DNA from: CAZQIO01 sp964593405 | GTDB lineage: Bacteria > Patescibacteriota > Minisyncoccia > Minisyncoccales > GBS-2 | Assembly: GCA_964593405.1 (NCBI GenBank) | Contig: CAZQIO010000004.1 | Location: 1 to 33,788, forward strand | Length of the DNA stretch: 33,788 nucleotides | Direction: 5' to 3' | In this document: positions 1-5,987 of the stretch, one piece after another | How positions within the stretch are numbered: position 1 is the first letter of the stretch | Layout: the number at the start of each line of letters is the position of its first letter | Notes under the pieces: generated by a model | Told to the model about the DNA's origin: nothing | Database searches by the model: none | What the model saw: only the letters and a program-made list of their open reading frames with translations | Program-made: the position numbers and the translations under genes

Positions 1-2
1 AA

Positions 3-485
3 GAAAATAAATCTTTGTTTGAGGGAATTAAAAAATTGATAAAACAGGCCTTGGCCGAAGTTTCAGAAATTTTCACGCCAAAAATTAAAACAAAACAAAT
101 TTGCCTTGAAGGCGAGGATGGTGAAACAATCTGCATCACAAAAGATCAATTAAAACAATTGCTAAATCAACAAACAACCAACAACTCTCAACCTTTGGGC
201 GGAGGACAAAACACTGAAAATTCGGCGCCAACTTCAACTTGTACAACTTCAACTTTCTATTTAGATTCAGATGGCGATGGTTATGGCGACCCGAATAATT
301 CCACCTCAACCTGCGAAGCGCCAGCTGGCTATGTAACCGATAATACCGATTGTGATGATAATAACAAGGATATCAATCCCGGTGCTTCTGAGATTTGCGA
401 GGGCAAAGATAACAATTGCGACGGACAAGTAGACGAAAGTTGCAACACTTCTACCACTCCCACCTCAACCCCAAACCCAAGTTAA
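3..485 (+). CDS. C-terminal part of a protein with a MopE-like metal-binding motif (5' end outside window)
   Basis: The reading frame is open to the left edge of the window. A TTG at 15 could be a start, but the frame runs on upstream of it with no stop, so the true start probably lies outside. The visible part has a charged helical stretch, a Gln/Asn-rich linker, and then a Cys- and Asp-rich module: DSDGDGYGD, a Cys, TDCDDNN, the PGASEICEGKDNNCDGQVDE motif, and a Thr/Ser/Pro tail. This arrangement matches the putative metal-binding motif of the MopE family (PF11617 type), which occurs in secreted or surface proteins and resembles calcium-binding DxDxDG loops. Binding Ca2+ or Cu is inferred from family knowledge. 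No signal peptide can be seen because the N-terminus is missing. The role of the whole protein is unknown. Confidence 0.7.
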   Translation, partial: ENKSLFEGIKKLIKQALAEVSEIFTPKIKTKQICLEGEDGETICITKDQLKQLLNQQTTNNSQPLGGGQNTENSAPTSTCTTSTFYLDSDGDGYGDPNNSTSTCEAPAGYVTDNTDCDDNNKDINPGASEICEGKDNNCDGQVDESCNTSTTPTSTPNPS

Positions 486-493
486 AAATCTGA

Positions 494-507
494 CAGGGGT
501 CTGACCC
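494..507. repeat. RAYT-associated palindrome, copy 1 (truncated, abuts the RAYT start codon)
   Basis: CAGGGGTCTGACCC runs directly into the ATG at 508. It is the 17-bp odd palindrome CAGGGGTC-N-GACCCCTG seen three more times nearby, here lacking its last three bases (CTG, replaced by ATG). The central base is T, as in the copy inside the gene. Confidence 0.8.
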
Positions 508-1245
508 ATGCCTAGAAAACCGAGACAATTTATTAATGGAGAAATTTATCATATTGTTTTAAGAAGGGTGGGAAACGAACTTCTTTTTGGCGATGTTGAC
601 GATTATTATCGAATGATTTTTTACATCTATGAATGCAACACAACAAAGCCCGTTTTAATCAGAGAAAGGAGAAAAGCCCGCGAAAAATACAAGAAAATGA
701 TCAGGGGTCTGACCCCTGACAAAATTCCAGAGTGGAAGGATGAAAGAGAACATCTAGTTGAGGTTTTGGCTTTTTGTTTAATGCCAAATCATATTCATTT
801 GCTTTTGAGGCAGTTAAAAGATAATGGGATTAGTAAATACATTCAAAAAATTGCCGCAGGTTACGCTGCTTATTTTAAAAACAAATACGGAATAAAATTA
901 AGAGGACATTTTTTCCAAGATAGGTTTAGTGCCACTCTTATTGAAAACGACGAACAATTGAGAGTAGTTTTTACTTATATTCACACAAATCCAGTAGAAT
1001 TAGTAGAGCCTGGCTGGAAAGATTTAAAAGTGGAAGACGAAAAAAGAGCGATTGAATTTTTGAAAAGTTATAAGTGGTCGAGTTATTTAGATTATCTGGG
1101 CGAAAAGAATTTCCCCTCAGTAACCCAAAGAGACTTTTTGTTGGAAGTAATGGGTGGAAAAGAAGGATGCCAAAAATGGGTTGGAGATTGGATAGCCTTT
1201 AAAAAAGGCCTAAAAAAATTAATGGAAACCTTAAGCTTAGAATAA
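508..1245 (+). CDS. REP-associated tyrosine transposase (RAYT, IS200-like Y1 transposase)
   Basis: The 245-residue protein opens with the typical MPRKPRQFINGEIYHIVLRR strand. It carries the HUH signature MPNHIHLLL (His95 and His97). A helix with Tyr119/Tyr122 (GYAAYF) supplies the likely nucleophile, and RGHFFQDRF and YIHTNPVELV blocks follow, as is usual in Y1_Tnp proteins of the RAYT group. These enzymes cut and join single-stranded DNA at short hairpins; in known cases they act on REP palindromes and are single-copy, domesticated relatives of IS200/IS605. Four copies of one palindrome lie within 2.4 kb, one of them inside this gene at codons 65-71, so the cognate element is very likely CAGGGGTCAGACCCCTG. 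The ATG at 508 is supported by conservation of the N-terminal motif. The gene appears intact. There is no clear Shine-Dalgarno sequence, because the palindrome occupies that position. Confidence 0.93.
   Translation: MPRKPRQFINGEIYHIVLRRVGNELLFGDVDDYYRMIFYIYECNTTKPVLIRERRKAREKYKKMIRGLTPDKIPEWKDEREHLVEVLAFCLMPNHIHLLLRQLKDNGISKYIQKIAAGYAAYFKNKYGIKLRGHFFQDRFSATLIENDEQLRVVFTYIHTNPVELVEPGWKDLKVEDEKRAIEFLKSYKWSSYLDYLGEKNFPSVTQRDFLLEVMGGKEGCQKWVGDWIAFKKGLKKLMETLSLE
702..718. repeat. RAYT-associated palindrome, copy 2 (inside the RAYT coding region)
   Basis: CAGGGGTCTGACCCCTG is a perfect 8+1+8 inverted repeat, read in frame as the end of Ile65, then Arg-Gly-Leu-Thr-Pro and the start of Asp71. It falls in the variable stretch before the HUH motif, so it need not disturb the fold. 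Confidence 0.9.
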
Positions 1246-1252
1246 AACCATA

Positions 1253-1269
1253 CAGGGGTCAGACCCCTG
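1253..1269. repeat. RAYT-associated palindrome, copy 3
   Basis: CAGGGGTCAGACCCCTG lies 7 bp after the RAYT stop codon. The central base is A, so on the + strand it is the reverse complement of copies 1 and 2. Together with copy 1 it brackets the gene as an inverted pair. Confidence 0.9.
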
Positions 1270-1290
1270 CAAACCTTTACAAGTTTTCAT

Positions 1291-1341
1291 TCCTTCTGTT
1301 TCTTAATAAAAATCGGCTCATTTCTTTGATTTGATCCGATT
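1291..1341. repeat. About 50-bp imperfect direct repeat, copy A
   Basis: The stretch starts with TCCTTCTG, passes AATAAAAATCGG and TCATTTCTTTGATTTG, and ends CCGATT. It matches 2103-2152 with a few substitutions and one indel. Inside each copy AATCGG and CCGATT form an inverted pair around the TTTCTTTGATT core. In copy B the left end is the last codons and stop of an ORF; in copy A the aligned bases also end in TAA. The repeat could therefore be the 3' end of two related genes plus a shared downstream hairpin. Confidence 0.7.
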
Positions 1342-1387
1342 AGTTAATCTCACAGGTAGTGGCGCCTCTGTAGGGTTGAGATATTAA

Positions 1388-1427
1388 AAAACTAACAAGC
1401 TAAAAAGCTAATTAGCTAATAAGCTAA
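1388..1427. repeat. 8-bp tandem repeat (NNAGCTAA), four exact cores plus one degenerate unit
   Basis: AGCTAA begins at 1398, 1406, 1414 and 1422, a strict 8-bp period. AACTAA at 1390 forms a fifth, one-mismatch unit. The two bases between cores vary (CA, AA, TT, TA). The array lies in the gene-poor stretch between the RAYT gene and the broken toxin-antitoxin pair. ACTGAT at 1428-1433 and ATCAGT at 1449-1454 form a small inverted repeat just after it, followed by the 12-bp palindrome GCTTTTAAAAGC at 1460-1471. Confidence 0.8.
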
Positions 1428-1515
1428 ACTGATCGAAGTTTGGCCTCAATCAGTGGCTTGCTTTTAAAAGCTGCAAAGTATTGTTCAGCGAATAAAATTT
1501 GACAACGGTTTCAAT

Positions 1516-1721
1516 ATGAAAAATACAATTACTCTTCCCAAAAAAGAATACAGAGAGCTCATTCGATTGAGGGAAAAGTTGGATTTGATTTTAAAGAGAG
1601 CTTTAATCGAAGAGAAAAAACTCTGAGCGCAAGTGAACTTTCGAATTTGGCTAAATTAAAAATAAAAGGAGGACCGAAAGATTTATCTGAAAAGGTAAAT
1701 TTTTATCTTTACGATCGATAG
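1516..1721 (+). pseudogene. Frameshifted antitoxin-like gene
   Basis: An ATG at 1516 opens a 36-codon frame (starts MKNTITLPKKEYRELIRLRE) that stops at TGA 1624-1626. The adjacent frame then reads on from 1623 as LSASELSNLAKLKIKGGPKD and ends at TAG 1719-1721. Together they give a plausible small protein of about 68 residues with one frameshift. The start resembles short antitoxins that open with a strand followed by a helix. The next frame is a PIN-domain remnant, so this was probably the antitoxin of a VapBC-like pair. The family assignment is inferred from size and position; no family signature is decisive. A sequencing error could also explain the shift, but the partner is broken as well. 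Confidence 0.45.
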
Positions 1722-1740
1722 CGTTAAAAAAAATTTAAAT

Positions 1741-1897
1741 ATGAAAATTTTAGTAGATACAGACTTTTTGATTGCCTTAATTAAAGAAGACGACAAAAAT
1801 CATTTGAACTCGATTAACAAACTTAAGGGCTTAAAAGATGCCCTAATTTTTATTACCCCCTTTACCATTTGAAGTAAGCCTAATTCAATCATGTTGA
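1741..1897 (+). pseudogene. Truncated PIN-domain (VapC-like) toxin remnant
   Basis: The ATG at 1741 begins MKILVDTDFLIALIKEDDKN, the usual N-terminal strand and first acidic position of PIN ribonucleases (Asp6, with Asp8 next to it), followed by helix residues. The frame stops at TGA 1870-1872 after 43 codons. A one-base shift continues as PFEVSLIQSC and stops again at 1895-1897. Intact PIN toxins have about 120-140 residues and need further acidic residues in the second half, all missing here. The protein cannot be active. The 19-bp gap after the antitoxin-like remnant is typical of a vapBC pair. Confidence 0.6.
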
Positions 1898-2121
1898 CTC
1901 GTCATGTTGGCGTCAAACGTCAGCATAAAGGAGTTTTGCCGGATTCTGATTCGCAACTTTTAACAGAAGAAATTTACAATGGCGAGCAATTCACCCAAAC
2001 CAGAACGTGTAACGACTTCAACAATTGCGGAATAGAAGAAGGAAAACCAATCAAATCCCAACAATCTATTGGCACAAAAGATTGCTCAAACTCTATCTCC
2101 ACTCCTTCTGCTTCTGAATAA
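1891..2121 (+). pseudogene. C-terminal fragment of a Cys-containing, thrombospondin type-1-like protein
   Basis: The frame from ATG 1891 (76 codons) starts MLTRHVGVKRQHKGVLPDSD and includes FTQTRTCNDFNNCG, a Lys-Pro pair and a final Cys, then a Ser/Thr/Pro tail. The QTRTCxDxNNCG pattern resembles TSP1-type repeats found in large secreted proteins of these bacteria. No signal peptide is present, the start overlaps the PIN remnant, and the fragment is much shorter than such proteins. It looks like the surviving tail of a larger gene. It could also be a small expressed protein; the sequence alone does not decide this. Confidence 0.4.
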
Positions 2122-2152
2122 AAATCGGATCATTTCTTTGATTTGGCCGATT
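2103..2152. repeat. About 50-bp imperfect direct repeat, copy B
   Basis: This is the partner of 1291-1341. It covers the last codons and TAA stop of the 1891-2121 frame and the following AATCGG...CCGATT inverted pair. The arms of the inverted pair are kept in both copies although neighbouring bases differ, which points to a hairpin such as a weak terminator or a processing site. Confidence 0.7.
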
Positions 2153-2189
2153 GAATGGATAAGTTGTCCCTAAATTGCTGTTTGAAGTT

Positions 2190-2215
2190 TTTTACAAATT
2201 GACTTTTTTGTAAAA
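2190..2215. repeat. 9-bp inverted repeat upstream of the phosphoesterase gene
   Basis: TTTTACAAA (2190-2198) and TTTGTAAAA (2207-2215) form a perfect inverted repeat with an 8-bp spacer, 30 bp upstream of the ATG at 2246. The A/T-rich arms would make a weak RNA hairpin, so an operator for a dimeric repressor is as likely as a terminator. TTGACT (2199-2204) lies in the spacer, but no convincing -10 stands 16-18 bp downstream. Confidence 0.5.
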
Positions 2216-2245
2216 TTACGCAAAGAATTTCAAGGAATATCTTTT

Positions 2246-2812
2246 ATGAAAATTTTGGCAATTGCGGACGCATCACCAACTCAATCTTTAAAATCTCTGG
2301 TAGAAAAAAACAAGGTGGAATTAATTTGTACCTTGGGGGATTTGAATTTTTTTGATTTGAGGGAACTTTCAGAAATTACTGAAATTCCAAAAATTGGAGT
2401 TTATGGAAATCACGATTCCGGGAAATATTTTGAAAGTTTGGGGATTTTAAATTTGCATTTGAAAACTTTTGAATACAAAGGTTTTATCTTTGGTGGCTTT
2501 GAAGGTTGCGTTCGCTACAAAAGTTCTCCTGAAGCTATAATGTGCTCTCAAGAAGAGGCAGAAGAGCTTTTAAAGAATTTTCCAAGAGTGGATGTAATGA
2601 TCACCCATTGTCCACCTTATGGGATTAACGACGAACCTGAAGATTTAGCCCACCAGGGGTTTTTGGCCTTGAGAAAATATCTTGAAACGAAAAAACCAAA
2701 ATATCTTCTACATGGCCACACTTTCCCTAAACCAGGGAAAATGGTAGAGCAATTTGGGGAGACAAAAATTGTTTTTGTTTGGCGAGAAAAAATAGTTGAA
2801 CTCACCAAATAA
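2246..2812 (+). CDS. Calcineurin-like metallophosphoesterase
   Basis: The 188-residue protein shows the metallophosphoesterase blocks in order: GDL (31-33), GNHD (54-57), THCPP (120-124) and HGH (156-158), which ligate the two metal ions in this superfamily. The first block, usually DxH, reads IADAS (Asp8-Ala-Ser10), so the histidine of that motif is absent. This occurs in some small family members. The length fits the single-domain bacterial and archaeal type. The substrate cannot be told from sequence; family members hydrolyse phosphomonoesters or phosphodiesters, including cyclic nucleotides. No signal peptide is visible, so it is probably cytoplasmic. The gene stands alone, with an inverted repeat upstream and a RAYT-type palindrome about 50 bp downstream. 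Confidence 0.88.
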   Translation: MKILAIADASPTQSLKSLVEKNKVELICTLGDLNFFDLRELSEITEIPKIGVYGNHDSGKYFESLGILNLHLKTFEYKGFIFGGFEGCVRYKSSPEAIMCSQEEAEELLKNFPRVDVMITHCPPYGINDEPEDLAHQGFLALRKYLETKKPKYLLHGHTFPKPGKMVEQFGETKIVFVWREKIVELTK

Positions 2813-2865
2813 TAAATAGCGATGACTGGCAACGGGAAAGAAAAAAGCGAAAGAAATTGATTTAA

Positions 2866-2882
2866 CAGGGGTCAGACCCCTG
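2866..2882. repeat. RAYT-associated palindrome, copy 4
   Basis: CAGGGGTCAGACCCCTG is identical to copy 3 and lies 1.6 kb from it, between the phosphoesterase gene and the pheS promoter. No gene is interrupted. As RNA it would form a 6-bp stem with a 5-nt loop. Confidence 0.9.
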
Positions 2883-2895
2883 AATTCTTAAATTC

Positions 2896-2924
2896 TTGAT
2901 TTTGGGATATTTTTGGGTTAAAAT
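2896..2924 (+). promoter_or_regulatory. Predicted promoter of pheS (nearly leaderless)
   Basis: TTGATT (2896-2901), a 17-bp spacer and TAAAAT (2919-2924) match the sigma-70-type consensus at 4/6 and 5/6 positions. The ATG at 2933 is 9 nt past the -10 start of its last base, so the transcript would begin within a few bases of the start codon. Confidence 0.55.
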
Positions 2925-2932
2925 GGAATATT

Positions 2933-3964
2933 ATGAAGAAAGTTGACTTTAAATCCCTAGAGAAAAAAGTAAGGCTAAAAATAGAGAGGGCTAAAAATTT
3001 GAAGGAATTGGATGAAATTTTCAAAGAATATTTTGGCAAAAAAGGGGAAATAAAAAACCTTTTTAAGCTTTTGCCAAAAATCCCAAAGAAAAAGAGAAAA
3101 GAATATGGAGAAAGGCTAACTAGGTTAAAAGAGAGTCTTTTGGAAGAATTTGATAAAAAGGCTAAAGAGTTGAAAGAGAAAATTGAAAAAGAAAGGGAAG
3201 AAAAAGAATGGATAGATATTACAATTCCTGGCAAAAAAATTGAAATCGGGCATTTGCATCCTCTAACTCAAGTTAAGAGAAAAATTGGGGAAATTTTCCA
3301 ATCGATGGGGTTTGAAATAGTTGAGGGGCCAGAAATTGAAGATGAGTGGCACAATTTTGATGCCCTAAACATTCCTCCAGACCATCCAGCCAGAGATATT
3401 TTGTCTTTGGGGAAAACTTTTTACTTGAAAGACGGTGGACTTTTGAGGAGCCACACTTCAGCAGTTCAAATAAGATACATGGAAAAAAACAACCCCCCAT
3501 TGAGAATTATTGCCCCAGGAAGAGTTTTTAGAGCAGAGGCTACCGATGCTTCCCACGAAACCGATCTTTTTCAGGTTGAAGGGTTGATGGTTGGAAAAGA
3601 AGTTTCGGTGGCAAATTTTAAGGCAATCGTTGAAGAATTTTTGAGCAGATTTTTTGAGAAAGAAATCAAAATTAGACTAAGGCCATCTTACTTTCCATTT
3701 ACAGAACCCTCTTTTGAAATAGACGTTTCTTGTCCAATTTGCGATGGCAAAGGCTGTTCAACTTGCAAAGAATCTGGCTGGGTTGAATTGATGGGAGCTG
3801 GGATGGTTCATCCAAGAGTTTACAAAAACTGTGGGCTTTTGCCAAAAGATTGGCAAGGCTTTGCTTTTGGAATTGGAATGGATCGGTTGGCAATGCTAAA
3901 ATACAAAATTCCTGACATTAGACTTTTTAGGTCAGGAGATTTGAGGTTTTTGAAACAATTCTAA
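2933..3964 (+). CDS. pheS: Phenylalanine-tRNA ligase alpha subunit
   Basis: This is the catalytic subunit of the (alpha-beta)2 enzyme that charges tRNA-Phe. Its 343 residues match the family. A basic coiled-coil N-terminus of about 90 residues binds tRNA. GHLHPLTQVKRKIGEIFQSM then opens the class II core, HTSAVQIRYM forms the motif 2 region, and GFAFGIGMDRLAMLKYKI is motif 3. A Cys cluster (C267, C270, C275, C278) follows the common bacterial zinc-like insertion. The gene is the first of a tight run: pheT begins 2 nt after its stop and gyrB overlaps pheT by 4 nt. A promoter-like pair lies directly upstream. Confidence 0.97.
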   Translation: MKKVDFKSLEKKVRLKIERAKNLKELDEIFKEYFGKKGEIKNLFKLLPKIPKKKRKEYGERLTRLKESLLEEFDKKAKELKEKIEKEREEKEWIDITIPGKKIEIGHLHPLTQVKRKIGEIFQSMGFEIVEGPEIEDEWHNFDALNIPPDHPARDILSLGKTFYLKDGGLLRSHTSAVQIRYMEKNNPPLRIIAPGRVFRAEATDASHETDLFQVEGLMVGKEVSVANFKAIVEEFLSRFFEKEIKIRLRPSYFPFTEPSFEIDVSCPICDGKGCSTCKESGWVELMGAGMVHPRVYKNCGLLPKDWQGFAFGIGMDRLAMLKYKIPDIRLFRSGDLRFLKQF

Positions 3965-3965
3965 A

Positions 3966-5987
3966 ATGAAGTTTTCATACAATTGGCTACAATCTTTTTT
4001 TACTAAAAAATTGCCCCCTCCAGAAAAACTGGCAGAGATTTTAACAATGAGGGCCTTTGAGGTTGAAGAGGTCAACAAAATAAAAGTTGGCAAAAGCCAA
4101 GATTGGCAATTGGAAATTGATGTTTTACCAAATAGAACAGATTGTTATTCTCATTTTGGGATGGCAAGGGAAATTGGGGCAATTTTAAATTTGAAAATGA
4201 AAACAGAAAATTGGCGATTAAAAGAAGAAGAAAATTTACAGACAAAAGATTTTGTCTCAATCAAGGTTAAGGCAGGTTGCCAAAGATATTGTGCCAGAGT
4301 TTTAATTGAACCAAAAATTGAAGAATCTCCAGATTTTATCAAAGAAAGGTTGGAAGTTTGCGGTCTAAAACCAATAAACAACGTCGTCGATATTACAAAT
4401 TACGTTATGCTCGAGCTCGGCCAACCCCTCCATGCCTTCGATTTAGAAAAGGTTGAGGACCGACAAATAATTGTCAGACTGGCCAAAGAGGGAGAAGAAA
4501 TTTTAACTTTGGATAACGAAGAATATAAATTGGATGAAAGCATTTTAGTGATTGCAGATTCAAAAAAGCCAATTGGAATTGCTGGAATTAAAGGAGGAAA
4601 AAATTCAGGGATTTCAGAAAGGACAAAAATTTTGCTTTTGGAAAGTGCCAACTTTGATCCAGTATTGATTCGGCGGGCTTCAATAAAAATCGATTTGAAA
4701 ACTGATGCCGCCCTGAGGTTTTCCCATGGTTTGGACCCAAATTTGGCAGAAGTTGCAGCAAACCGGGCAGCCTTTTTGATCCAACAAATTTGTAAGGCAA
4801 AGGTGGCAAAGGGAATTTTAGATTATTATCCTCAAAAGGTTTTGCCAAAAAAAATAAAGTTGGACAAAAACTACTTGGAATCTCTTTTGGGTATTAAAAT
4901 CTCAACCAAAGAAATAGTGACAATTTTGAAAAATCTTGGCTTTGAACTGAGCAAAAATTTAGTAGTCACAGTTCCAACATTTAGAAGGGATGTTTCAATT
5001 CAAGAAGATTTGATCGAAGAGGTTGGAAGAATTTACGGTTATGAAAAGATTGAAAAAAAATTCCCAACTGTTTTGCTTTGCCCACCAAGGAAAAATTTTG
5101 ATTTGTTTTGGGAAGAAAGGGCCAAAGACATTTTAAAAGAAATTGGTTTTTTTGAAGTTTTGAACTATTCATTTGTTTCAAAAGATGATATTGAAAACTT
5201 TGGTTTCAAAGAGGAAGCTATCGAAATTGAAAACCCAGTTTCGGCAAATTTCCAATTTTTAAGGCCAACTTTGCTTGTCAATTTGCTAAAAAACGTCCAA
5301 AAAAATCAAAAAAATTTCCCTGAGATAAAAATTTTTGAGATCGGCAAAATTTTCAAAAAAGAAAAACAGACAAAGAAAGAGAAAAAGGCCTTGAGTTTTG
5401 TAATTTCGGGAAATAAATTTTTCGAGGCAAAAGGGATAATCGATACTCTCTTTAAAAAATTGGGAATTTCAAACTTTTATTTTGACTTTTTCAAACCAAC
5501 ACCAGAAGAAACAAAATCTACAATCTGGCAAAAGGGAAAAACTGCAGAAATTAGAATTGGAGACAAAGAAGTTGGCTTTTTAGGAATGATTTCGAGAAAA
5601 ATTTTGGAAAAGTATGAAATTGAAAAAGATTTGGTTGCCGTAGATATTGACTTTGATTTACTCTCAAAGCTTGCCACAGAAGAACAAGAGTTTGAACCAA
5701 TTTCGCCCTATCCTCCAATAATTCGGGATATTTCCATTTTGGTTCCCAAAGATGTTTTGGTTGAAACGGTAATTTCAGAGATTGAAAGGAGTGGGGGAGA
5801 GCTAATCAGAGACATTGACCTTTTTGATATTTTTGAGGAGATTGAGCCAGAAAGAAAAAGCTTGACTTTTCGAATTATCTTTCAGGCAAAAGACAGAGCG
5901 ATTTTACCAAAAGAGTTAGATCAAATTTGGGAAAAAATAATTGAAAATTTGGAAAAAAATCAAAATTGGGAAGTGAGAAAAAAATGA
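3966..5987 (+). CDS. pheT: Phenylalanine-tRNA ligase beta subunit, short form
   Basis: The 673-residue subunit edits mischarged Tyr-tRNA-Phe and holds the anticodon-binding domain. The N-terminus (MKFSYNWLQSFF, EVEEVNK) jumps directly to WQLEIDVLPNRTDCYSHFGM. The roughly 110-residue EMAPII-like tRNA-binding domain found after residue 40 in E. coli PheT (795 residues) is therefore absent. The B3/B4 editing region (near QPLHAFDLEK), the B5 domain (about 310-365, TVPTFRRDVSIQEDLIEEVG) and the C-terminal FDX-ACB domain (about 580-673, PYPPIIRDISILVP) are present. The stop overlaps the gyrB start as ATGA. The loss is a deletion with clean flanks and not a frameshift. Confidence 0.96.
   Translation: MKFSYNWLQSFFTKKLPPPEKLAEILTMRAFEVEEVNKIKVGKSQDWQLEIDVLPNRTDCYSHFGMAREIGAILNLKMKTENWRLKEEENLQTKDFVSIKVKAGCQRYCARVLIEPKIEESPDFIKERLEVCGLKPINNVVDITNYVMLELGQPLHAFDLEKVEDRQIIVRLAKEGEEILTLDNEEYKLDESILVIADSKKPIGIAGIKGGKNSGISERTKILLLESANFDPVLIRRASIKIDLKTDAALRFSHGLDPNLAEVAANRAAFLIQQICKAKVAKGILDYYPQKVLPKKIKLDKNYLESLLGIKISTKEIVTILKNLGFELSKNLVVTVPTFRRDVSIQEDLIEEVGRIYGYEKIEKKFPTVLLCPPRKNFDLFWEERAKDILKEIGFFEVLNYSFVSKDDIENFGFKEEAIEIENPVSANFQFLRPTLLVNLLKNVQKNQKNFPEIKIFEIGKIFKKEKQTKKEKKALSFVISGNKFFEAKGIIDTLFKKLGISNFYFDFFKPTPEETKSTIWQKGKTAEIRIGDKEVGFLGMISRKILEKYEIEKDLVAVDIDFDLLSKLATEEQEFEPISPYPPIIRDISILVPKDVLVETVISEIERSGGELIRDIDLFDIFEEIEPERKSLTFRIIFQAKDRAILPKELDQIWEKIIENLEKNQNWEVRKK

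Noticed and set aside
1388..1427. CRISPR array
   Set aside because: Units are 8 bp with 2 variable bases; repeats and spacers of CRISPR size are absent and no cas genes are near.
2199..2216. TTGACT and TAAAAT as a promoter for the phosphoesterase gene
   Set aside because: The two hexamers are only 6 bp apart; no -10 at proper spacing was found.
5966..5983. Upstream TTG start for gyrB
   Set aside because: It would add six residues inside pheT; the ATG at 5984 overlaps the pheT stop as ATGA and starts the conserved sequence.
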